From the NCBI GenBank assembly GCA_023897205.1, contig JAHWDD010000031.1, positions 1 through 18,774 on the forward strand: 18,774 nt of DNA. The letters run 5' to 3'. Position numbers and translations under genes: made by a program. The notes under the pieces were generated by a model. It was not told the DNA's origin, searched no databases, and saw only the letters and a program-made list of their open reading frames with translations. Each line of letters begins with the position of its first letter. The stretch's first letter is position 1. Source of the stretch: Exophiala sp. HKRS030. Lineage: Eukaryota > Ascomycota > Eurotiomycetes > Chaetothyriales > Herpotrichiellaceae. This document shows positions 9,170 to 18,478 of this stretch, one piece after another.

Positions 9170-10109
9170 TTATACGGCGGTGGTTGGGACACGGGTGAAT
9201 GACCGTAAATTGCAAGACCGAGGCATGCGAGCCTGCCCCAATTGGGATACGAGTACAGGTCGCTGGCAACGGGCCCGAGTTTATTGGAATGGCCTTCTAG
9301 TAGTCGAGGATTCTACCCAATGCGGCGGTATGAGAGTCGTGCTTAGTAATATCAGAGGGATGCGAAGGAGACCAAAGATGGCCTAGTGAGGAGGGGGAAG
9401 GCCAAAGCGTCCTGATCTGTCGGTACTTTTGTCACTCACGGCTTGTCCGCGGTACTGGTAAGTTTCAGTGGCGTGGACCGGGCCTTAGATAGGGTAAGAT
9501 AAGGTCGCTCCACCGGAACCCTGGAGTGACAGTCGCAATTTATTCTTCTTTTCGAATTCTGCAGCATGGTTTGGAATATTGAACTAGCTGATAGCCTAAG
9601 ACTTTGGGAAAGAGTACTTCGATTAACCATCTAGTGGAGAGAACAAAGCTGTTTTTACAGCAGTTCGGGGTTGATGTCACGCATTACGCACGAGCACTAT
9701 GTGGGACGGCCACGTGGGCTAGTCGACACAGCCTGACTGGACCAGGGTTTGCGCCACACTTAATAAGGAGATTTCGTTTCTCCACCACATGTACCTTTCT
9801 ATGTACACAGGGCGAGGAGGGGAAGGAGCCCGTCTTGCGAGAAAGTGGCCCGCCGAGCAGAACACAATTTATCTTGATGAACTTTTCAAACGATTGCAGA
9901 TCGAAATTCCCGAGATAGAGACTTTTGATCTTTTCGGGTTACATTGAGCTCGATACTCCATATTTCCACCTATAAGGTGTGCGGATTGCAATGGAGAGGT
10001 CGCCCAAAAAGTAAACGTCTGCACCACCATGCGGTATTATTCACGCTGTAAGCCACGACTCAATATGGGCGTCAATGGCAGTTGTCGTCTTTCATTATCT
10101 ACCTCTTAA
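9170..10109. other. Intergenic stretch with a possible gene remnant
   Basis: No recognised gene or repeat is present, apart from a protein-like open stretch at 9723-9947 listed separately. The 104-codon frame at 9604-9918 overlaps it and shows no family features. Confidence 0.4.
9723..9947 (+). other. Protein-like open stretch of unknown origin
   Basis: Between an in-frame TAG (9720-9722) and a TGA (9945-9947) lie 74 open codons with protein-like composition, including VCATLNKEISFLHHMYLSMY and, near the end, IYLDELFKRLQIEIPEIETF. I recognise no family. There is no ATG near the beginning, so it would be the last exon or a fragment of a lost gene. It could also be chance. Confidence 0.25.
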
Positions 10110-11214
10110 CTACCTTGCGCAGTAGCCACCGTCTACATTTACCATAGTACCTGTCATCCAGCTCGCACCGTGGCTGCAGAGAAACAATACTGCCTTCGCC
10201 ACGTCCTCTGGCTTGCCCAGGTGCGGCCATGGGGACGCGCTGTGCAGCTGTTCGTGGAGAGTCGCATCCTCGAGGGCGGGGCGGACCATTGCTGTCTTCA
10301 GGAAGCCAGGGCATATACCATTGACATGGATTTTGTCCGGAGCGTAGTCAACCGCAACCTGTCGGGTTAAATTTGTCACTGCGCCCTTGCTTGCGCAGTA
10401 GGATGCTAGGAAAAATATCAGCGTCTAGAATCATAAGGGTGGCGGGTGGCGAAAAGGGAAAGACAAATAGAAAGAACGTCAAGGTGGAAAGGGATGACAA
10501 ACGTTCCATCGACAAGGCGACCAAGCCGCCGATTGAAGAAATATTCACAATCCAGCCACGATCCCCGGAAGGTTGAGGTTCCTGTCTCAACATCTGTGCA
10601 ATAGCATATTTTATACCGAGAAAAGTACCCCGAGTATTGATGGCCTGAAAAAGATCAGAAATTATCCCCTGTATTGATCGCCATCTTGTACACCGGCCTA
10701 CCATAGTCTTGTCGAAAGCCTCTATCGACTCTTCTGCGATTTTATTCTGCCCACAAAATATTCCCCGCATTGTTAACCATACTTCATAGTGTTAGGGGCC
10801 ACTCTCCATTCGATCGGGTTTGAAAGGGGCATCTCTGGCTGTCCTTAGATCTAACGCACATGTCTAGCCTGCCAAATTCAGCCACTGCGGATGCGATAAG
10901 GCCCTCCATATCATGCGGCGAGCTGACATCGGCCTTTATAAAAATTGCCTTGCCTGCTTTTGTCATTATCTCGTGTGTAGGCGCTGTCTCGACCTCATAC
11001 CCGCCCGGTCGTAAGTCTGGCCTCAAATCGCTGCATACAACAGAAGCGCCTTCGCTTGCCAGTGCCAGTGCGACGGTGCGACCAACTCCGGAAGAAGAGC
11101 CTGTAACGATGGCGACCCGGCCTTCAAGACTAGAAGGTAACTGATTAGCGTCGTGAACAGGGTGTTGTAGGCAAAAGGACCGCAGCAACAGCCTTACTTC
11201 AGGATACGAGACAT
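10110..11214 (-). CDS. Short-chain dehydrogenase/reductase (SDR), one-base frameshift
   Basis: This is a classical NAD(P)-dependent SDR (oxidoreductase, Rossmann fold). I infer four introns: 11197-11130 (68 nt), 10859-10782 (78 nt), 10701-10645 (57 nt) and 10502-10406 (97 nt). Exon 1 is only 17 nt, giving MSRILN joined to LEGRVAIVTGSSSGVGR. The model has 267 residues once one extra G in the run at 10763-10766 is discounted. That run interrupts the frame directly after NNAG. Motifs are TGSSSGVG at 15-22, Asp40 after beta-2 (suggesting NAD rather than NADP), NNAG at 99-102, and the catalytic tetrad Asn125, Ser159, Tyr172, Lys176 (YCASK). CPGFLKTAM and a VNVDGGY ending follow. The length is normal. 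The frameshift may be real or a homopolymer sequencing error. It is divergent from the permease remnant at 11929. Confidence 0.85.
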
Positions 11215-11928
11215 GTCGGGCGACGAATAATTATATACTGGATCAGCAGAACTAGGGATATGGCTCGCAACAGTGTAGGTCTGAAATATTACTTTATGAA
11301 GAGGTTGGCTTAAGACCAAAAACCACAAACATTCCAAATATAATCGGCGTACTTCGTTGGCGGAAAATCTAGGTGTCTGCGTCACCGTCAGCTTCATGAA
11401 GGGTTCGGGGAAACTCTATTTCCTGATCGCTGTTACTTGCTACATATGGGTGGGCCATATTGGTCCATCAGTCTCGCCTTCACTTTTTACCCCTTATTTT
11501 CCAGGCATTTTACGGATTCGTAAAACACGCAATACATCTCAATAGACTGCCAGCCGGTTTAAGCCTACCTAAGCATAATTGGCGAATCTATACGCCCCAT
11601 CGCCGTCGACTGCTATATCAGGCTGCTTATCATAATTGATCCCCGTCTTAACCGTCAAATGAACCTGCGCTCCTTGTGTCGCTTGCGCCTACCGCTTCCA
11701 AGCTCTCTCCGTGTTTCGATTCTTCTGCCTCTACCATCGTCTTGAATGGCCAGCAACACGCCATCGTCGGCACAGTCTCGATCAAACAGCCTGATGGTCA
11801 TTGGCGCCCGCTATTATTGATTAGACACCACCACCGCGCCTCTGCACTGCTCAAATTTCTCTGCCTCCTCCTCTTCCCCATGAAGCCCAAGTTTTCTTAA
11901 TTCAGTGACAACACCTCTTATACCCAAA
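11215..11928. promoter_or_regulatory. Divergent promoter region between SDR and permease remnant
   Basis: The 714 bp separate the minus-strand SDR from the plus-strand permease remnant and should hold both promoters. It contains the inverted repeat at 11508-11525. The last 200 bp before 11929 are C/T-rich, as is common in fungal 5' UTRs. I see no gene. Confidence 0.45.
11508..11525. promoter_or_regulatory. Inverted repeat in divergent promoter
   Basis: TTTTACG and CGTAAAA are perfect 7-bp arms around the spacer GATT. The site is about 295 bp from the SDR start and 404 bp from the permease start. The symmetry suits a dimeric regulator, but no known binding motif is claimed. Confidence 0.3.
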
Positions 11929-12799
11929 ATGGCCCCCATCACGGAAGGCGAGAAGGCACTAGCGTACGATGATGAAGCTGTCACCACCACTCCTCCTCAT
12001 CCAGGCGTCGATATCGGCGTAGTCATTGGAATCGAACCCACGCATGTGCTGAATGAGTCCTTTAATCTCTGGAGTAGTCTGGGACTGCAGCACTCACTGA
12101 CCTTGACACCCCTTGCGTGCTGAAGTACTCTTAGATTCCTTGAACTCGGAAGCCCTGACAATTATCGCAATTTTGGTGTATATCATCGTCCTCCTGGCTG
12201 CGGCCGTCCGTCTATTCTCACGGATCGTGTGGTCTATTTCACGACAAGGAGCATTACCCTTCGCGGTCTGGCTGGCAAAAGCCAACAACCGTCTCGAGCT
12301 CCCTGTCAACGCTATTTTATCCAGCTCCGTTCTCGTTGGCGCCATGGGCGCAATCCTTCTCGGATACACAACAGCAATAAATGCCATTCTGGGTGGCGGC
12401 ATTGTTATGTGCTATCTGTCATACGTCCTGGCTGTCGGGAGTCTTCTCTATAGCGGCCGAGCGAAGGTGTTCCAGAGCGAACGCTGTTTCAATTTGGGCC
12501 GAAGCGGCATTTTTTTCAACATCATTTCGATTATCTGGATGCCCTTCAACACAGTCTGGCTCTGCTTTCCATCCTACCTTCCGGCAACAGGGTCGACCAT
12601 GAACTATGCCTCCGCTGTCATCGGTGGTGTTTTTCTATGAGCTTCTATTAATTGGTTTGCATATTCGAGGACTAGATACACAGCGCCGGTATCGATGGCT
12701 ATCGGGGGTTTCTCGAATGCACGCGGCTTGAAGGTTGATGCTAAAGTGACCGAAGATCCATGTGTGTCTTGTTGTGGAAGAGGTTTATTTCACCTGTGA
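11929..12799 (+). pseudogene. Second APC permease, internally deleted
   Basis: The ATG at 11929 opens a hydrophilic N-terminus ending in LNESFNLWSSLGLQHSLTLT, the normal lead into TM1 of fungal APC permeases. At about 12110-12120 it breaks off and, in another frame, the C-terminal half begins: LNSEALTIIAILVYIIVLLA, RIVWSISRQGALPFAVW, LPVNAILSSSVLVG, CFNLGRSGIFFNIISIIW, STMNYASAVIGGVF. Compared with the intact permease at 5023-6838, roughly 240 residues (TM1 to about TM7) are missing. A TGA at 12638-12640 interrupts the frame, which then resumes with SINWFAYSRTRYTAP, typical of the family's last TM and tail, and ends at 12799. It is divergent in sequence from the intact permease, so it was a different paralogue rather than a fresh duplicate. 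Confidence 0.85.
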
Positions 12800-13046
12800 A
12801 AATTGATCTATTTGTTATATCGATGGGCGATCTATCGAGAATGGACGGTTAGTTACGCCTTTTATTCGGTGCGAGTTGTTTGATACACCCAGAATTTTGC
12901 GTGCAGATAAATAGCTCACTATTTCCAGAATATTCGTACTTGCAACCGTGGAGACGCTGGAAGTAATTTAACTGTGGCTCGGACTTTTGGCGTTGCTTCT
13001 TCACCTGTCCAAACTCAGGCATCGTGATTCTCTAAAATGACCTCAG

Positions 13047-14036
13047 TTACAATAAATGCTGCACCAAAAACGATATCTGTCTCTCTACATTGACTTCGAA
13101 TGCGGCGCCACTGTAAGGTTCGAAGTGACCTGTTTTTGCCATGAAAAGCAGTTCTTTTGGTTCTCCAGCTTCTCCAAACTTTGCCAGCTGAGTGGGCACA
13201 TGCACGGCAGTATCATCCCCCGCAACGACCATCAACAATGGTGTGGGAGAAATTCGCTGAATGTATGCTCGAGGCTCGTTCTTCATCAACTTAAAAAGAC
13301 TTTGTAAGGTGATTTTGTTCTCCCAGAAAACGTCCTCGGGGAGCGGGCTCTGGACAAAAAATTTATACGCGTCCGCCTCTGGAAGTATGCTCCCCGATGT
13401 GCCAGCCTCTGCCTCCGCGAGACTGCTTGCCACAACGGTCGTTATCTCGCCGGCTTTGCCAGTCGCGATCCCTGCGCGGTCCGCAAGAATGCTGGGCATA
13501 ATCGGCATCAGTGTAGGCGCGTTACTATTTCCTGATACGAAGGGAACCTGTGCGATTACAGCTTTAATCCGTCGGTCGACGGCAGCTGCTTGGATAACAT
13601 TGCCGCCGCTGTAGCTAGAACCCCAGATTGCGATACGCAGGGGATCGACGTCTGCGAGAGTAGTGGCGAAGGTAACAGCGTCGTGATAGTCTTCAATCTG
13701 TCCAAAGGCATCGACCTCGTATCTGGGTAGCCCTTCACTGGCGCCGAAGTTGCGGTTATCGTAAACGAGGCAGGCGAAACCGGCGGCTTGTAATCTAGTC
13801 GCGAAAGAGTCTAGATATTGTTCTTTGATCCCGGTTAACTGAAAAATAGGACAAGTAGTAGCAAGGTATACAATTTGCGATTATACAGGAGAGGTGTCGG
13901 GGCTTCGATAGGCAAGCAAGCACATATTTTGGTTAAGGTGAGTACGCACACCATGGGTCAGTATCACTGTAGGCGCTTTGTCACCCGCGGGATAAAACCA
14001 ACCCCTCAGCTCTAGATGGTCAGCTGTCCTGAAGCT
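13047..14036 (-). CDS. Alpha/beta hydrolase (esterase/dienelactone-hydrolase-like), start unresolved
   Basis: This is probably a cytosolic hydrolase acting on an ester or similar bond; the substrate is unknown. Exon 2 (13838-13047, 263 aa) follows an intron of 111 nt (13949-13839; GTGCGT donor, TTTTTCAG acceptor). The join restores VILTHG + LTGIKEQYLDSF. Landmarks are LELRGWFYPAG, VYDNRNFGASEG, the nucleophile elbow GSSYSGG (Ser at exon-2 residue 75), Asp in VVAGDDTAVH (about 208) and His in KTGHFEPY (about 238), so the Ser-Asp-His triad is complete. The total would be about 300 aa, as is usual. The first exon has no in-frame ATG: an in-frame TGA sits at 14039-14037, and an ATG at 14040 is one base out of frame. 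Either a small frameshift hit the N-terminus or an upstream exon was missed. It is convergent with the permease remnant and divergent from the gene at 14351. Confidence 0.78.
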
Positions 14037-14247
14037 TCATCCTTGGCTTCAAGTACTGCATATTCAATCCAAGACGCGTACACATTCTATATCGCAAGGG
14101 ACTATCCAGCGATGAACTGTGAGAAACGAATGATGGTTGGGGGGCAGGTGGAGACTTGATAGGCCCAGAAAGTTTTCTCATAGGCTCTCGCGGTGGGTTC
14201 CGGGAGGACTTCAAATCAATGGGCTAATTACTCAGGTTCTCAAGCGC

Positions 14248-14257
14248 CTATATATAG
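14248..14257 (+). promoter_or_regulatory. TATA-like box
   Basis: CTATATATAG lies about 94 bp before the ATG at 14351, a suitable distance for a fungal TATA box. It is nearly palindromic and could also serve the divergent hydrolase. Confidence 0.5.
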
Positions 14258-14350
14258 CTGGCGGATCACGACACATACTCGTACCCAGCAACAGGATCCT
14301 GTACATTTGACATTCCTCGCCTTCTCCCAGTCTATTGTACGTAATCAAGC

Positions 14351-14840
14351 ATGAAGTCCGAAGATTCACCTCCTCAACCTCAACAAACCTCCAGAAATCA
14401 TCTTCCAGGGCAAAACCAGGAAGGTTTGATAGCAAGCATGGGCATGAGCTGCCAGGTACAGTCCAACACATAGTCAATCCTGGTCTTTTCTGCCACAACT
14501 AACATTCTAGTCCATCTTGCCACTGAAGTCCTTTACTCGGCCGACCGTCTGCATTACGTTCTATACGTGGGACAGACTGACCTGGAGGGATTCTCATGTT
14601 TTAACGGGCAATTCTTTAAATCCATCCGACGTCGAGCAGCTCGCGATGAAGTATTTGAAGCAGGGTTTCAGGGCTTTTGATGCTGACCTGATAATCTTAC
14701 ACCCAAGAGATTGCTTTGAGGCTGCGACCGCCAGGGGGAGGAACTTTATCCTCTTGATGCCAGAGAACAATATCGACATCAGCGAAGAGCTTGAGGCCTC
14801 TGTACTGAAACTATCGACCGGCGAGGATGCTTCATGGTGA
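14351..14840 (+). CDS. Small unrecognised protein, truncated by LINE insertion
   Basis: I do not recognise the family. Exon 1 (14351-14455, 35 codons, Gln/Pro-rich) joins exon 2 (14511-14840) across a 55-nt intron (GTACAG donor, CTAAC branch 12 nt before the CTAG acceptor, phase 0). This gives 144 residues. The body looks like a soluble alpha/beta protein: [70 protein letters not shown]. The last codons before the TGA at 14838-14840 coincide with the start of LINE homology at 14841, so the natural C-terminus has probably been lost. A TATA-like box lies 94 bp upstream of the ATG. It may still be expressed as a shortened protein. Confidence 0.6.
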
Positions 14841-15063
14841 ATGTCGGAACTGGTGTGAAGAACGACAACGAATGTGGGCAGGCAAAGCTCCGTGCACAGA
14901 CATCAAGCAAGTTCTCTGTAGCTCGTCAATGGCGGTCCAAGCAGCCAAGATGATGATACGGACGGGCCTTCTGGAGCAATTCCGGGCAGTGCCGTCCACA
15001 GTACTCCAATATTCGTAATCGTGAACGAGTGTACTATTGTCATACAGAAGTCGAGGAGGGCCA

Positions 15064-15068
15064 GGAAA
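15064..15068 (+). repeat. Target-site duplication, left (GGAAA)
   Basis: GGAAA immediately precedes the solo LTR and is repeated at 15252-15256. Five base pairs is the usual copia duplication length. Confidence 0.85.
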
Positions 15069-15251
15069 AGTTGGATCCCAGGTCACGTGATGCTCGCTGC
15101 AGGCAGCATCACAACTAGTGGCAACTGCCTACCAGGCAGTTGCTGCACTAGCCAGTGCCCGAGGGCACTGGCTATGGCTATAAGTAACTTCCGTACCCTC
15201 ATAGGTAGTTCCAAACATCATCACACTTGTTCTCACTTCAGGGTTTCTACT
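15069..15251 (+). repeat. Copia solo LTR, copy B (183 bp)
   Basis: This is the same length as copy A, with four mismatches. Three of them are the hairpin loop (ACC versus GGT) and one is C versus T, which makes the second stem (15152-15171) perfect here. It is flanked by GGAAA on both sides with no internal element sequence, so it is a solo LTR left by LTR-LTR recombination. It confirms the AGT..ACT termini. Confidence 0.92.
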
Positions 15252-15256
15252 GGAAA
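15252..15256 (+). repeat. Target-site duplication, right (GGAAA)
   Basis: This is the second copy of the 5-bp duplication. The LINE 3' UTR resumes directly after it. Confidence 0.85.
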
Positions 15257-15444
15257 GGTCTGACAAGTGCACAGATACAGGACGATTATTAGAACTATAG
15301 ATATAGGGGTACTGCGCTGGAGCCAAAGCAGGAAGCCATTCTGGGCAGGGACGGCTTGTCTTCGTGGAAGTGACAGGGTGGGAACGCCTGTATTTATAGC
15401 TGGACGCTGCATACCTGCCCTAGGGCGGTTGGGACAGACTATGA

Positions 15445-15446
<2 letters not shown>

Positions 15447-15478
<32 letters not shown>
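15447..15478 (+). repeat. (CAAT)8 tetranucleotide tail of the LINE
   Basis: There are eight perfect tandem CAAT units (32 bp). Short tandem repeats in place of poly(A) end several LINE clades, so this is most simply the element's own 3' tail. Confidence 0.85.
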
Positions 15479-16042
15479 GGGCAATATTCACATTCGTATT
15501 CACATTATTCACTTCATGTTCGGCAGATAGTTGATCCGTTCCGGCCACCAAACGACGACGTTGATTCTTGACCCTTGTAAGCTTGCAAATGTCAGAATCT
15601 ACCCAGAGAGGCTTACATCGTGGTCCGCAACCGCTTTCCATTCTGTTGAGTATCTAGCCTCCGTCGTTTTGCACAGTTCAGAGCCGTTGAAGGTCGATGC
15701 GGATTCACGTGAGTAAACTCATCTCAAATTGATGTATTTATATCCGTAGCCTGAACCAGCTCACCTACACCGAATCAATTACGAGGCGCGGAGGCGACTT
15801 GCTGCACTTGCAATGGCCCAAAAGCAGCATACATGCCGTGCAGGAGAGGCTTCGCGTAGTGCGCCCTTCAAACACGCTCCGAGAGGCTCGAAAGTTCCTG
15901 GTACGCGAACTTGTTTATTTCGAAGCCTTTCTGGCTTAGTTGGAGCGCGATTCTTCTCGATAGGCATACTTCTCATGCCAGATGGATCTGACCGTCTGCT
16001 ATCACTGGATTCCGTGAGCAAACAGCTCACGTATTGGAAGAT

Positions 16043-18285
16043 ATGGCTGTGGCTCTCGGTGAGTTTCGCGTGACGCGGAATCTACCTCGCAAAGACTACC
16101 TGGCACTTAACAACGGGCTCGATAGGTCGATTTCGCCTTGCTCGTCGGTCCTTGAGCAAAGCACTGTCTCAGACACGCAAGAATACGATGACGGTGAGGG
16201 GCCACTGTTAGCCGAGTCGGTCTCGCAGGTGTCCGGTGGCTTCCCAACGGTTCTCACATCAGAATCTGGGGAACTTTGTCTGTCGACAGGCCCCAGCGTT
16301 GTAGGGTCCGCGATGAAGAGGCGAAAAATGCATACTAGCTGGACTCAAGACCATTTTTGGATTACCGAGCTTGACGCGCAGTGGAGCAAAAGAGGCCGAC
16401 TTCCACAGAATGACCGCCTGCTCGTCTGCAAGCGATGTAGCTGGTCTTCCTCCGACTCCTCTCGCCACGGCACGACTTCAAATTTGCTCACTCATCTTCG
16501 CACACGCCATCGCCTTGGGCCCGGGTCAGCGTCGACAGAAGGCCCGGCTCGAGGCCCTTTAGACCGTATGCTGTGTTTCAGGGAGGAGGGCAATAGCCTT
16601 GAACAAGCACTGGTGCGATGGGTCGTTCAGACAAGACAGCCTTTCACCACGGTCGAGCACTCGAGCTTCAAGGCGATCTTTGACGCTGCAGGAGCCCAGC
16701 TACCCCTGAGATGTGCCGACACTCTCCGTGACCGTGTCAAGAATGAGTTTGAAGATTATCGTCAGGGATTGAGGCGTGAGCTTGCTCAAACCTGTGACAG
16801 TATTGCCATCGCTCTCGACACATGGACGTCTGAGCACCAGTTAAGTATTATCGCGGTATTTGGGCATTGGATCACGCCGAGCTTTGAACGACGGGCAGCG
16901 CTGCTGGATTTCGTCGAGCTTTCTGGACCACATTCGGGCGAGAATATGGCGGCGGCGGTCCTCGAGATGCTCCATGAGCTCGATATTGCACCCAAGCTCC
17001 TCACCATCGCTGGTGACAACGCCGGCAATAATGGAACCATGTGCGATGCGCCCTATGCAGTGCTGTCGAAAGTCTACGATGACGAGGATGGTAATTTTCG
17101 CTTGCGGCCGCTGATGCGGTTCCACGGCCGCGCAAGCTTTATTCGATGCCTTGCGCACATCATCAATCTTATCTGCAAGGACATCTTGACGCAACTGGGG
17201 GTGGGATCGATGAGAGAGGCGAAGGCCACGCTGGATCATGCGAGTGCAATAAAAAGCCGGTGGCCCGCAGAGCCGAGCGCGGATGTGCTCATAGGGAAGA
17301 ATGTTGTTGTGAAGATCCGCATGCTTGTGTTCTGGATAGCTCGGAGCCCCCAACGCCTGCAGGACTGGCGAGAGGTGTCGCCTCGAAAGGTCATTAGCTA
17401 TGATGTTGAGACTCGCTGGAATTCGACATACACAATGATCGCAGACGCACTCCGACTACGTAAGGAATTGACCCAATACATCCGGACCCACCCAGAGATC
17501 GAGAATCTGCTGCCGTCTGAAGAGGATTGGCTGCTATTAGGACAAATTGAAAGTGTCCTGAAGCCTTTCTGGGAATACACCAATGTCGTCTCTTCAGACA
17601 TGCCTGCCATCGCCGACAGTCTAGCGATATACTGGAGTCTTGATGATCTACTGACGGATATCAGCACAGCGCAGGGCGACTTCCAGAACATCCATGCCTC
17701 AGTCCAAAAGGCGGTTCGACACGCTCTAGAGAAGGCCGAGAAGTTCATTCGCAAAATGGACGAGAACGTCTTATACTACGTGGCGACCGCCTTGGATCCG
17801 CGTATCAAGACGTCGTTGATCACAGCGCACATGAACAGTGTCGATGCGACGTTGATCGTGTCACAGGTCCGAGACTTTCTCAAGACCGAATATCCATTTC
17901 GTTTCAGTCTTCAACCTGAGCCTCAACAACCGCCAGGGATGCCAGATTCGTTGTGGAAAACTTTGAAACGGTTGCAGCCGGAGTCGGGGTCCAGATGTCC
18001 GACATCGACAGGTACCTTGATTCGGCCGTGGTTAGCTGGTCACAGAGCTGTGTAGAAGATGGCAACGCTGGCTGGGCGCTCAAGTGGTGGAAGGCCAATG
18101 CCTTCGAGTTCCCGTCAATGGCACGCGCAGCCCGTGACTATTTGGCGGTTCCCGCTACCGAGGTCGGCGTGGAACGTGTGTTTAGTGGAGCTAGAGACGT
18201 CCTAGGTCTCCGACGGCAGTCGATGAGCGCTGACACCATGCGCTCGTTGGTCCTGGTTAAGGGCCACTATGATTCTCGCATATAG
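16043..18285 (+). pseudogene. hAT transposase, frameshifted near the C-terminus
   Basis: This is a cut-and-paste DNA transposase of the hAT superfamily. A BED-type zinc finger lies at about residues 129-156 (CKRCSW, then HLRTRH as H-x4-H). The RNase-H-like catalytic core has Asp in IALDTWTS (about 259) and Asp in TIAGDNAGNNG (about 325). The conserved CLAHIINLICKD and YDVETRWNSTYTM blocks follow. The frame stays open to 18055. However, the C-terminal dimerisation domain (SDIDRYLDS, WWKANAFEFPSMARAARDYL, and the catalytic-type Glu in VGVERVFSGARD) is in another frame ending at 18285. The break lies near 17985-18000, around a GGGG run. Full length would be about 747 aa, normal for fungal hAT. 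ATG 16043 is the first in frame; 16314 is a possible later start. One small indel is the only lesion seen. Confidence 0.88.
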
Positions 18286-18478
18286 ATATGAGAAAGAAAG
18301 GGATGTGTAAACTGGTGGAGCAGGAGACATGATTTGCCGTAGAGTTAATTGGACTGGGATAGACTCTTTTAGATTCACACCCAAGTCGACAGCGACGGCG
18401 AGGATTGAATGAGGATGCAACACGACAGAAATCTGGTTATTTCCCATCCAGGAAATGACGAGCATCCACCCTCCCTTC

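Larger units (their letters stand above)
14841..15478 (+). mobile_element. LINE 3' fragment, copy B, with nested solo LTR
   Basis: This is a severely 5'-truncated LINE, the usual outcome of incomplete target-primed reverse transcription. It holds the ORF2 C-terminus from [18 protein letters not shown] to a stop at 15018, then the 3' UTR, then a terminal (CAAT)8. The 3' UTR is interrupted at 15069-15251 by a copia solo LTR. Its coding end matches copy A (4143-4499). The left edge cuts the small gene at 14351. I could not identify a target-site duplication. Confidence 0.82.

Noticed and set aside
7384..12799. Repeat-induced point mutation as the cause of the in-frame TGA codons
   Set aside because: RIP mainly makes CpA to TpA changes, giving TAA and TAG. 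Here all three internal stops are TGA within otherwise well-preserved frames, together with small indels. Ordinary decay fits better.
14232..14498. 88-residue minus-strand frame
   Set aside because: It is the shadow of exon 1 and the intron of the plus-strand small gene, which has splice sites and a TATA-like box.
15447..15478. CRISPR or satellite array
   Set aside because: It is a simple (CAAT)8 run with no spacers, at the end of a LINE.
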